64,000 bases of DNA from JANQIO01 sp043585095 (GTDB taxonomy: Bacteria > Pseudomonadota > Gammaproteobacteria > Pseudomonadales > Halieaceae): the NCBI GenBank assembly GCA_043585095.1, contig CP121321.1, positions 1,054,001 to 1,118,000 of the forward strand, written 5' to 3'. The notes under the pieces are model-generated. The model was not told the DNA's origin, did not search any database, and was given only the letters and a program-made list of their open reading frames with translations. Position numbers and translations under genes: made by a program. Shown in pieces: positions 8,956 to 15,986 of the stretch. Numbering within the stretch: position 1 is the first letter of the stretch; each line of letters opens with the position of its first letter.

Positions 8956-9711
8956 ATGGCAACTTTACAAGGCAAGGCGGCACTGGTCACGGGTGCCGGT
9001 CAGGGCGTGGGTCGTGGTATCGCACTGGCTTTAGCGGCGCAGGGTGCCAAAGTCGCGGTCACCGGCAGAACCCTGGGCAAGTGCGAAAGCACTCGAGATG
9101 AAATTCATGCTAGAGGCGGCGAGGCCATCGCGTTGACCTGTGATGTAAAAGATGAGCTCAGCCTGGAGCAGTCTGTAGAAGCCGTTGTGGAGGCGTTTGG
9201 CGGCCTGCAGATTTTGGTCAACAACGCGCAGGAGGTGCCTCTCGGTACCTTGCATCAGGTCACATCAGAGAGCTTTGAAGCCGGCTGGCAGTCCGGCCCC
9301 CTGGCGACGTTAAGATTGATGAAGATTTGCTATCCGCACCTGAAGGGAGACGGCTGCATTATCAATCTGGCGAGTGCCGCTGCCAAACGCTGGGATATGT
9401 CAGGCTATGGCGCTTATGCCGCGGTTAAGGAAGCGATACGTTCCCTGAGCCGCGCGGCCGCAGCTGAGTGGGGCCCGGAGGGCATCCGAACTAACGTCAT
9501 ACTGCCCCATGCAAAATCGCCCGGGCTTGAGTGGTGGATTGATAATAACCCGGAGGAAGCAGCGGCCTTTATTGCCAGCATTCCCCTGCGTCGCGTGGGA
9601 GAGTGCGAAGAGGATATCGGTCGATTCGTCGCTTTACTCTGCGCCGATGAATCAGCCTACGTAAACGGCCAGAGCATTGCGCTCGACGGCGGCCAGGCGT
9701 TTATGGGCTAA
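8956..9711 (+). CDS. Short-chain dehydrogenase/reductase (SDR)
   Basis: This 251-residue classical SDR has the NAD(P)-binding TGAGQGVGRGIA near its N-terminus. It also has LVNNAQ in place of the usual NNAG, and a catalytic Y-A-A-V-K preceded by a Ser-containing strand (INLASAAA). The C-terminal ALDGGQAFMG is typical. It likely oxidises or reduces a hydroxyacyl or alcohol intermediate made by the two upstream dehydrogenases. I chose ATG 8956 because GGAAGTGAG sits at the right distance; an in-frame ATG at 8941 would add five residues. The stop codon overlaps that of the convergent HD-GYP gene in CTAA. Confidence 0.9.
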   Translation: MATLQGKAALVTGAGQGVGRGIALALAAQGAKVAVTGRTLGKCESTRDEIHARGGEAIALTCDVKDELSLEQSVEAVVEAFGGLQILVNNAQEVPLGTLHQVTSESFEAGWQSGPLATLRLMKICYPHLKGDGCIINLASAAAKRWDMSGYGAYAAVKEAIRSLSRAAAAEWGPEGIRTNVILPHAKSPGLEWWIDNNPEEAAAFIASIPLRRVGECEEDIGRFVALLCADESAYVNGQSIALDGGQAFMG

Positions 9712-11594
9712 ATCGTAATGCGAACGGCCATAACCGGTGGTTCGGGCTGCACGTAATACTTCTCAAGCCAGGCTTTCACGTCGACCTCGTCAATTTGTGC
9801 GGGATCGAGATGCTCCTCGGCAAACAACATGTAATCACCTGACAGCAAAAAGATGCGCATCAACTCGCCATCGAGCTTCTCGTCCTTGACCATTTTGCCG
9901 AGGATATCCATCGCCACAGAGAGCTTCATGGGCTCTTTATAGGGTCGATCATTCGCCACCAACGCCTCGTAAATATCGGCGATGGCCAGGATTCGCGACT
10001 GAATAGGCATCTGACTCGCAGCAATATTATTAGGATAGCCTGTGCCATTGAGGTGCTCGTGGTGCGCGCCCGCATACAGCGGTAGCCGTTTCTGCTTTCG
10101 AGGGAAGGGCAGGGCCATTAACCAGCGCCACGAGCGATCTGCGTGCAGATTAATCTCGTCCCGCTCGGTTTGATTAAGCGTGCCCCGGTCGATTAGCAGG
10201 TTCTCGGTTTCCCAGTCATCCAGAAGAGCACCGGGCTCGTCAGTGGCCGTTACCGATTTCACCAATGGATAACCGTGGTCGATAATCACGTCTGTTTTAA
10301 AGTGGCGGTGCACCGGCTCGTCGGCCAGTTCTTTGATCAAAGCCTTGGTTTCCTCGGCGATAGCCTCGCCACCTCGATTGGCCTTGAAAAGGCGTTGCAG
10401 CTTGTCTTCCAGCACTTTTGCCTGCGCCAGATAGTCTGCCTCAATGCTCTCTAGTTCAGCGGCATCTGCCCCTTGCTGGCTCGCTTCCAGCTTGCGTTCC
10501 AGAGCGGCGATGCGTAGATCCTTCAGGCGCGAGCTAAAGCGCTCAGCAATCATCTCGAAGCGATCCATAACGAACTGCAGTTTCACCTGTTTGGAGACGA
10601 TATGCTCAGGCGTGGTGATCTTGCCGATGTCATGCAGCCAGCCCGCCAGTCGCATTTCGGCCATGTCGTCGTCGCTGAAGCGGATATCCTGATAGAGGCC
10701 CTCATCCCATTTGTCCAACGAGGCAGTTAGTGCCTCGCCCAGCGCAGCCACGCGACGAATGTGGTTATAGGTGTGCGGTGACTTCTCACCCAGGCCTTCG
10801 GCGAGTACTGTCACGAACGCGTTGAACAGTGTTGCCTGCTCATCGATCAGGCGTTGCGTGGTGATCGAGGCAGCAGCGGGAAACGACACTGACTGGACGA
10901 GTTCGATATCTTCTTTGGTATAAGAGTTAATCTCGCCTTCGCTGTCGCGGCGATTGATGAGCTGCAGGACGCCGATTACGTTGTTTTCGTGGTCCTCTAG
11001 CGGAATAACCAACATCGACTTGGAGCGATAGTGGTTGGCTTCGTCGTAGGCGCGCGTTCCATCAAAGGAAAACCCTTCAGCATGATATACGTCGGCAAAG
11101 TTAAGCATCTCGCGCGTGTTGGCGCAGTACGCCGAGACGTTGGAGAGGTTGGGCTCGCCATCCGTCTCCAGTAGAACAGGCGGCATCATGTCGATGTCAT
11201 CGCCTTTGAGAAAAGTGTTCATTGTTTCGTTTTGCAAAGCGACAAAGCGCAGTTCGCGTTGGGCGATTTTTCCCGGATCAATAGGGTCCTGGGCGAATTC
11301 CTCATGCAACATATAAATGGTGCCGCCGTCGGAATTGGTGAGCTTGCGTGCTGTATTGAGCGTGATTTCAAGTATGTTTGCGACGTCGCGCTCGCGTGTG
11401 AATGACACACCAGCCCGGGTTACCAAGTCTAGCTTACGACGGTTCTCCAGCGTGTTCAGCTGTTCAGCTGACAGCAGCTCTCTGAAGTGATCGATCCCAC
11501 CTTCCTGATGCAGGATGTCGTCCACGAAAGCCTGCAGATCGGACGACAGTATTTCCGTTAAGTCGGGGCGATATGTTTCGTCGCTGTCGGTCAT
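9708..11594 (-). CDS. GAF domain / HD-GYP-type phosphodiesterase with long insertion
   Basis: The 628-residue cytosolic protein starts with a GAF domain (about residues 58-250, including SMLVIPLEDHENNVIGVLQL) that should sense a small ligand. An HD-GYP domain follows: HDIGK at residues 321-325 and HHEHLNGTGYP at 511-521, then ILAIADIYEALVANDRPY. HD-GYP enzymes hydrolyse cyclic di-GMP. Two points are unusual. The HD and HHE motifs are about 190 residues apart rather than the usual 60 or so, because of a charged, probably coiled-coil insertion (about 338-470). The GYP motif also has Asn instead of Asp in the H-H-E-x-x-D-G position. The metal ligands look kept, so activity is plausible but unproven. 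There is no receiver domain or membrane segment. Confidence 0.85.
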   Translation of the reverse strand: MTDSDETYRPDLTEILSSDLQAFVDDILHQEGGIDHFRELLSAEQLNTLENRRKLDLVTRAGVSFTRERDVANILEITLNTARKLTNSDGGTIYMLHEEFAQDPIDPGKIAQRELRFVALQNETMNTFLKGDDIDMMPPVLLETDGEPNLSNVSAYCANTREMLNFADVYHAEGFSFDGTRAYDEANHYRSKSMLVIPLEDHENNVIGVLQLINRRDSEGEINSYTKEDIELVQSVSFPAAASITTQRLIDEQATLFNAFVTVLAEGLGEKSPHTYNHIRRVAALGEALTASLDKWDEGLYQDIRFSDDDMAEMRLAGWLHDIGKITTPEHIVSKQVKLQFVMDRFEMIAERFSSRLKDLRIAALERKLEASQQGADAAELESIEADYLAQAKVLEDKLQRLFKANRGGEAIAEETKALIKELADEPVHRHFKTDVIIDHGYPLVKSVTATDEPGALLDDWETENLLIDRGTLNQTERDEINLHADRSWRWLMALPFPRKQKRLPLYAGAHHEHLNGTGYPNNIAASQMPIQSRILAIADIYEALVANDRPYKEPMKLSVAMDILGKMVKDEKLDGELMRIFLLSGDYMLFAEEHLDPAQIDEVDVKAWLEKYYVQPEPPVMAVRITI

Positions 11595-11880
11595 TGCTAT
11601 TACCCAGAGGGAAGCCCTTGCTGTGGCGTTGTTGCAGCGCCGTTGCGGGCTATTGCGTCCCTAAATTCAGTCTAAAAATTCACTGCATTCTAGTCGCAGG
11701 CGATTTCCTGCCGAAAGAATAAAGTCAGTCAGCCATGACAGATATCCGTGGATATCGCCGAAGCCTAAACGTTAGTGATCGTCACACAATGTAGCAGGCA
11801 TCGGCGTTTGACGGAAATGCATTTACAGCTGAGCTTTGAGCTGAAAGGAATCTCTACTAGCATACGAGGTTTAAAGTAAT
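11595..11880. other. Divergent intergenic region, HD-GYP / SPOR genes
   Basis: This 286-nt spacer must hold the promoters of the two divergent genes. I see no convincing -35/-10 pair, repeat or terminator. An AT-richer stretch around 11660-11710 is the likeliest promoter area for the HD-GYP gene. Confidence 0.3.
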
Positions 11881-12531
11881 GTGAGAAAGCAAGTGAACGT
11901 GATGCTCTGGTTAACGCTGACACTGTCCGGCGGTAATTGGAATTGCAGCAATCAGAATGGCCTCTGGGATTGCCGCGCCCCGGCGCCCGAAGTGGCGACG
12001 GCGTCATCTGCTGAACCCCGGCGCCGTGGGGGTGTAGAAAAAGCGCTGGCCACCGACGGCGCTTTACAGGGTGACGCCACGGGCGTTGCACAAAGTGACG
12101 TAACAGGCGCTTCACAAAGTGACGCAACAGGCGCTTTACAAGGTGACGTCGCGGGCGCTGCTGTCCAGACAAGCGAGTTGGCAGGGAGTGCGTCAGATCC
12201 ACAGCCCGATTCACAGCTGGCGCTGTACTTTGCGGGGGAATCAACACAGCCGTCAGCGCCGCCCGATGAAGATGCATGGGTCGTGCAACTGGGGGCCTAT
12301 GGAGACGAGGCGACTGCTCGCCATGCCCGGGATGAGCTCGGCCGCCAGGGACTTATCATAATGCCCACGCGTCGAGGCGGTGAGGACTGGTACGTGCTGT
12401 TGCTAGGTGCCTACGAGACACAAGCGATGGCGGACGCTGCCGGCGCTGAATTTGTCGCTGGCGGTGGCGGCAGCTATTGGGTACGCAGCGTGAAGTCTCT
12501 GGAGCGAATTCTGAATACCGGGCCACGGTAG
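11881..12531 (+). CDS. SPOR domain protein with internal octapeptide repeats
   Basis: The 216-residue protein ends in a SPOR domain (about residues 131-210): WVVQLGAYGDEATARHA, then DWYVLLLGAYETQAMADA and YWVRS. SPOR domains bind denuded glycan strands of septal peptidoglycan. The N-terminus has a short hydrophobic segment (VMLWLTLTL), then two close W-x-C motifs (WNCS and WDCR), suggesting export and a disulfide. The middle is a low-complexity linker holding four 8-residue repeats of the form G-A-x-Q-x-D-x-T. The assigned start is GTG at 11881; no strong Shine-Dalgarno precedes it and the signal peptide is short, so the start is uncertain. It probably acts in the periplasm at the division site or on cell wall, by family. 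Confidence 0.75.
   Translation: MRKQVNVMLWLTLTLSGGNWNCSNQNGLWDCRAPAPEVATASSAEPRRRGGVEKALATDGALQGDATGVAQSDVTGASQSDATGALQGDVAGAAVQTSELAGSASDPQPDSQLALYFAGESTQPSAPPDEDAWVVQLGAYGDEATARHARDELGRQGLIIMPTRRGGEDWYVLLLGAYETQAMADAAGAEFVAGGGGSYWVRSVKSLERILNTGPR
12058..12153 (+). repeat. Four tandem 24-bp units inside the SPOR gene
   Basis: Four head-to-tail 24-bp units encode GALQGDAT, GVAQSDVT, GASQSDAT and GALQGDVA. They keep the reading frame, so copy number could vary without breaking the gene. They lie in the linker between the export signal and the SPOR domain. Confidence 0.85.
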
Positions 12532-12592
12532 GGCCCGCCTTCTGGCGCATAAGTGCGTCCTGTTGTTGAGTATATAGTTGAAACCAAAGTGA

Positions 12593-13291
12593 TTATTGCT
12601 GAGACGTAGAGCTGTCGATTTGCCCCCTGATAAGCTCTATCGTCTCATCGATATCGGCATCCAGCATTGCCCCTTCTTTGAAATACAGCACACTGCCACC
12701 CGCATCCATAATGATGATCGCTGCGTCTTTTTCCGGCAGCGCCCAGGCGCTCTGGCCGAGACCTGATTCATCCAGAACAATGGTAGTGATGGGGTATTCT
12801 TTCTTGTTCTCTTTTACCTGCCGAATAACGAAGCGACCCGACCCCCACAGTATCTGATCCATGTTGATCAGGGTGGTGACGTGAATGCTGTCGTGGGGTA
12901 TTTCCTGCTCCAATCGATCCGTGAACGCCTGAGTTTGGCTGCGGGCTTTCAGGGTGCCTGCCATGTATTGCAAGACGTGGGGTTTGCCGAGGCCGCCTGG
13001 CAGGGCCCAGGGCCGATAGCTGAAGGCCTCGCCTTTGAGGACAAGCTCACCCTGGCGTTCGATTGCAAGCGGTGGCAGCGGCGCGCCCAATTGGATGCTG
13101 TCCGCCCGCACTGCGAGCGGCGCAAAGAGTAAACAGCACACTAGCAGGATTGCACTCAATGCTACCCGCGATGGGTGCAGCGCAATTTGCCTTGGCAAGG
13201 GATTGATCGCCGCCTGATTGGCAACAGCTTGGGTAACAACGGCGCCCGCGAGGCGGCTGTCGGTGACAGTGGAAGTACGAGAGGTTTGCAT
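12593..13291 (-). CDS. ytfJ: YtfJ family thioredoxin-fold periplasmic protein
   Basis: The product has 232 residues with a long N-terminal extension ending in a hydrophobic signal segment (VALSAILLVCCLLFAPLAVRA). The mature part follows E. coli YtfJ closely in order: RQGELVLKGEAFSYRPW, then VLQYMAG, then PHDSIHVTTLINMD, then GSGRFV, then ENKKEYP and VLDESG. YtfJ has a thioredoxin-like fold without the usual CxxC pair, and its function is not settled. The chosen start is the ATG at 13291; the frame stays open upstream to 13501, but that extension would overlap the ibpA end and its terminator. It is convergent with the SPOR gene and downstream of ibpA on the same strand, separated by a terminator-like hairpin. 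Confidence 0.8.
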   Translation of the reverse strand: MQTSRTSTVTDSRLAGAVVTQAVANQAAINPLPRQIALHPSRVALSAILLVCCLLFAPLAVRADSIQLGAPLPPLAIERQGELVLKGEAFSYRPWALPGGLGKPHVLQYMAGTLKARSQTQAFTDRLEQEIPHDSIHVTTLINMDQILWGSGRFVIRQVKENKKEYPITTIVLDESGLGQSAWALPEKDAAIIIMDAGGSVLYFKEGAMLDADIDETIELIRGQIDSSTSQQ

Positions 13292-13405
13292 ACTCTCAGC
13301 GTACACCGGCTTGCAAAGGCTGTGAATGTTTTCAATCGCGCTGCGCTTCGGCCTGCCGATTCCACATTGGCATTGCTGCAGGGGTAGTGTTCTAGCAAGG
13401 AAGAC

Positions 13406-13425
13406 GGGATGCCCGAAGGCATCCC
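13406..13425 (-). terminator. UUCG-loop hairpin downstream of ibpA
   Basis: Read on the minus strand this is an 8-bp GGGATGCC/GGCATCCC stem closed by a TTCG tetraloop and followed by GTCTTCCTTG. The T run is imperfect, so termination is probable rather than certain. A second 9-bp GC-rich hairpin (13444-13464) lies nearer the ibpA stop codon. Confidence 0.6.
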
Positions 13426-13469
13426 GCTGGGTTTCTTTAATCGGCGCCGCGCATGGCGCGGCGCTGCGC

Positions 13470-13913
13470 TTAGGCTGCGCGTTGATCCAGAAGTGCGCCA
13501 CCGTTGATGGAAATCTTACGGGGCTTCATGGCTTCGGGAATCTCCCGGGCCAACTCGACGTGCAGCAGGCCGTTTTCCAGGCTCGCATCGACCACTTTCA
13601 CGTGCTCGTCGAGCTGGAAGCGGCGTTCGAAATTGCGCTCAGCAATGCCTTGATACAAGTACTGACGCTCATCCTCGCCACCCTGTTTGCCGCTGATTGT
13701 CAGCGTGTTTTGCTCGCTGGTGATGTCGAGATCCGCTTCGCTGAAGCCGGCTACGGCCATGGTGATGCGGTAGCGGTTTTCTTCAACGAGTTCGACGTTG
13801 TACGGCGGGTAGCTGGGCTTGCTGTCTGCAACGGCAGAATCCAGCAGTCGCGCCATCCGATCAAAGCCGATAGCAGAGCGGTAAAGGGGGGAAAGATCCA
13901 TGTTGGTTCGCAT
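13470..13913 (-). CDS. ibpA: Small heat-shock protein IbpA (Hsp20 family)
   Basis: This 147-residue Hsp20 chaperone binds unfolding proteins in the cytosol and holds them for refolding by DnaK and ClpB. The N-terminus DLSPLYRSAIGFDR and the alpha-crystallin core (YPPYNVELVEENRYRI, VAGFSEADL, YLYQGIAERNFERRFQL, ENGLLHVELAREIPE) match E. coli IbpA/B almost motif for motif. The usual C-terminal I-x-I anchor is present as ISI. The ATG at 13913 has a GAGGA ribosome site seven bases upstream. A near-perfect sigma-32 promoter and a ROSE-like hairpin lie in its leader, so control by heat is expected at both transcription and translation. Confidence 0.95.
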   Translation of the reverse strand: MRTNMDLSPLYRSAIGFDRMARLLDSAVADSKPSYPPYNVELVEENRYRITMAVAGFSEADLDITSEQNTLTISGKQGGEDERQYLYQGIAERNFERRFQLDEHVKVVDASLENGLLHVELAREIPEAMKPRKISINGGALLDQRAA

Positions 13914-13927
13914 AATAGTGTCCTCTA

Positions 13928-13951
13928 AATATCCTTACATTAAGCAATATT
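13928..13951 (-). promoter_or_regulatory. ROSE-like RNA thermometer hairpin in ibpA leader
   Basis: On the minus strand AATATTGCTT (13951-13942) can pair with AAGGATATT (13936-13928) around a 5-nt loop. The pairing leaves one bulged U and one G-G pair. This reproduces the U-G-C-U / A-G-G-A arrangement that makes ROSE thermometers melt on warming. The sequestered AAGGA is 18 nt from the ATG, whereas the better-placed GAGGA lies just outside the stem. The match is suggestive, not complete. Confidence 0.4.
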
Positions 13952-13986
13952 GGTTTGCAGACCTCATCGAGCGTCCGCAGAGAGGT

Positions 13987-14014
13987 ATATGGGGTGAGCG
14001 GAATTTTTTTCAAG
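13987..14014 (-). promoter_or_regulatory. Sigma-32 (heat-shock) promoter of ibpA
   Basis: Read on the minus strand, CTTGAA (14014-14009), a 14-nt spacer and CCCCATAT (13994-13987) match the RpoH consensus. Transcription would start near 13979, giving a leader of about 65 nt. Confidence 0.85.
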
Positions 14015-14121
14015 GCGCTATCTTCAAGGCGCTATCTGCAGGGCAGTATCTTCAAAACAATATCTACAAGGCGGTATCCGCAAGGCACTATCTGCAGGTC
14101 AATGTCCTGCAAGTGATTGTC
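14009..14121. repeat. About eight tandem 14-bp units upstream of ibpA
   Basis: The units are head to tail: 14009-14022, 14023-14036, 14037-14050, 14051-14064, 14065-14078, 14079-14092, 14093-14106, and a 15-nt last unit to 14121. The first two are identical (TTCAAGGCGCTATC); later ones drift around T-K-C-A-A-G-G-C-R-N-T-A-T-C. The first unit contains the -35 hexamer of the sigma-32 promoter. No spacers are present, so this is not a CRISPR array, and no gene spans it convincingly. Confidence 0.9.
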
Positions 14122-14194
14122 GAAGTCGGACGCGGGTTCACGGCTTAGTCGTCTGCCGACAGCCTGCACCTACAAGCAAAAGCACTACAAATTG

Positions 14195-15016
14195 TTAAGG
14201 GTCTGGCAGCTCCGTGCCGCAGAACTTGCAGTACTCTGCGTCTCTGTCGTGGCCCTGCCGTGCGCAATTGGTGCAGTAGTTCAAGGTTCGTTCTCGCTGA
14301 ATTTCGCTGGCCAATTCAGCCGTCAGGATGCCGGTTGGAACCGCTATGATCGCGTAACCGATAAGCATGCCCATAGCGGCGATACTACGACCCAATGCCG
14401 TTTGTGGAACGACGTCGCCGTAGCCCACTGTAGTAATCGTTACGATAGCCCAATAGATACTTTCAGGGATGGTGCGGAAGCCGTTCACGGGCCCCTCTAT
14501 CACGTACATCATGCATCCAAAGACGGTCATCAACACCAGCATCAGAGAGAAAAACACAATGATCTTGCGCTGTGAATTGCGCATTGCGCGGGCCAGCACG
14601 TTGGCTTCGTTTAGGAATTGCAGCAATCGCAGCACTCGGAAAATACGCAGGATGCGCAACAGACGAATGACCGATAGGGAGTTGGCGCCGGGCAGCACCA
14701 GCGCAAGATAAGTGGGCAGAATGGCCAGTAAGTCGACAACACCAAACACGCTGGTCGCGTACAGGCGTCTATTCGGCGAGCACCACAGGCGAACGAAATA
14801 CTCCACGGTAAAAATGACCGTAAATACCCATTCCAGTATGAAGAAAATGTCTCCGAAGCGTTGGTGGTAGTCGGGGATTGAGTCCAGCATGATCACCAGT
14901 ACGCTGCACAGGATGACCACGATCAACGCGACGTCAAAATTGCGCCCGGGCCCCGGGTCCGTGCCAAAAATGACGTTGTAGGTGCGCTTTCTGAGTGAGT
15001 TGGACTCTGTGTTCAT
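14195..15016 (-). CDS. Voltage-gated-type potassium/ion channel with C-terminal zinc ribbon
   Basis: The 273-residue inner-membrane protein has six transmembrane segments and a pore loop. The S4-like segment (residues about 117-135) is regularly spaced with arginines: VIRLLRILRIFRVLRLL. The selectivity filter is TVGYGD at residues 196-201, which is the potassium-channel sequence. After the last helix there is a short tail with two CxxC pairs (Cys248/251 and Cys263/266), which looks like a zinc ribbon. It likely passes potassium and may respond to voltage and to metal or redox state; the last part is inference. The start is ATG. Confidence 0.88.
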   Translation of the reverse strand: MNTESNSLRKRTYNVIFGTDPGPGRNFDVALIVVILCSVLVIMLDSIPDYHQRFGDIFFILEWVFTVIFTVEYFVRLWCSPNRRLYATSVFGVVDLLAILPTYLALVLPGANSLSVIRLLRILRIFRVLRLLQFLNEANVLARAMRNSQRKIIVFFSLMLVLMTVFGCMMYVIEGPVNGFRTIPESIYWAIVTITTVGYGDVVPQTALGRSIAAMGMLIGYAIIAVPTGILTAELASEIQRERTLNYCTNCARQGHDRDAEYCKFCGTELPDP

Positions 15017-15155
15017 AGTTCCGTTTTTTAGCTTTATGCCTGTTTAGGTGTCGCGCTGCGCGGTTTGATGGCTGGTGAATAGCGATGCACCCATCGGGTA
15101 TTGGCACTATAAGGGATCGGCGTCACAATGAGTAGAAACCTCAGGGAATCCCTCC

Positions 15156-15956
15156 ATGCAGCTAACGCAGTATCAGGTAAGCGCATTTTCAGATCGGGCT
15201 TTTTGCGGCAACCCGGCTGCGGTGGTGTCCTTGGAAAGCTGGTTGCCAGACGCAACTATGCTCGCCATTGCCGCAGAGAATAATCTGTCAGAAACCGCCT
15301 TTTACATTGACCAGGGCGATCATTTTGCACTGCGTTGGTTTACACCCACCGTCGAGGTAGAACTGTGCGGGCATGCGACCCTGGCAACTGCCCATGTGTT
15401 GTTCAATGAGCGCGGTCACGGCGGCGAGCAAATTCAATTTACAACGCGTTTCTCGGGCACTTTAACGGTCAGTCAGGACGATCACGGGATTTGCCTTGAT
15501 TTCCCAGTGCACCCGGTTACGCCAGTCACTCTCAACCTGGATATTGCAAAAGCACTGGGCGGTGCCCCCGTCGCCGCCTACGATGCTCCCTGTTGGGTTT
15601 ATCTGTATTCCAGTGCAAGCGAGATCGCGGAGCTGTCGCCCGATCTGGGGAAGCTGATGGCGGCCAGTGACAAGCCCGTTATTGTTACCGCGGCCGGAAG
15701 CGTGGGAGAGGGTGTGGATTTTGTCTCGCGATTTTTTGGCCCCCAGGTTGGGGTCGATGAAGATCCGGTAACCGGCTCTGCACACTGCGCTCTGACACCG
15801 CTGTGGGCCGCAACGGACAAACTGGCCAAGGCGGAATTGACTGCCCGACAGCTGTCGCGGCGGGGTGGGGACTTACTGTGTACTTTGCAGGGTGAGCGCG
15901 TACTTATTCGCGGACAGGCGCGGACGTTCCTGCGCGGCGAGATATCAATACCCTAA
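15156..15956 (+). CDS. PhzF family isomerase
   Basis: This 266-residue protein has the two-lobed PhzF/diaminopimelate-epimerase-like fold. Visible family motifs are FCGNPAAVV near the N-terminus, the catalytic Glu46 in ENNLSETAFY, CGHATLATAHVLF, and GVDEDPVTGSAHC in the C-terminal lobe. PhzF itself isomerises a phenazine precursor, but most family members occur in bacteria without phenazine genes and have unknown substrates. None of the phenazine genes is nearby, so it should not be called a phenazine gene. It ends 30 nt before the convergent tesA. Confidence 0.88.
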   Translation: MQLTQYQVSAFSDRAFCGNPAAVVSLESWLPDATMLAIAAENNLSETAFYIDQGDHFALRWFTPTVEVELCGHATLATAHVLFNERGHGGEQIQFTTRFSGTLTVSQDDHGICLDFPVHPVTPVTLNLDIAKALGGAPVAAYDAPCWVYLYSSASEIAELSPDLGKLMAASDKPVIVTAAGSVGEGVDFVSRFFGPQVGVDEDPVTGSAHCALTPLWAATDKLAKAELTARQLSRRGGDLLCTLQGERVLIRGQARTFLRGEISIP

Positions 15957-15986
15957 ACGCCTGTGTTCCTATGGTGCTACTGCAAC

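Noticed and set aside
9708..11594. Decayed HD-GYP pseudogene because of abnormal motif spacing
   Set aside because: The frame is intact over 628 codons, metal-ligand motifs remain, and the insertion looks structured rather than degenerate.
11765..12277. 170-codon minus-strand frame with Arg/His-rich repeats
   Set aside because: It is the antisense reading of the 24-bp repeats in the SPOR gene; the SPOR frame has a clear domain.
14009..14121. CRISPR array
   Set aside because: Units are 14 bp, directly adjacent and without unique spacers; no cas genes are present.
13900..14148. Open frame reading through the 14-bp repeats
   Set aside because: A 14-bp period changes frame every unit, so the frame is open by chance; it also starts in the ibpA leader on the other strand.
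15156..15956. Phenazine biosynthesis gene
   Set aside because: The protein is PhzF-like but no other phz gene is nearby, and most PhzF homologues are unrelated to phenazines.
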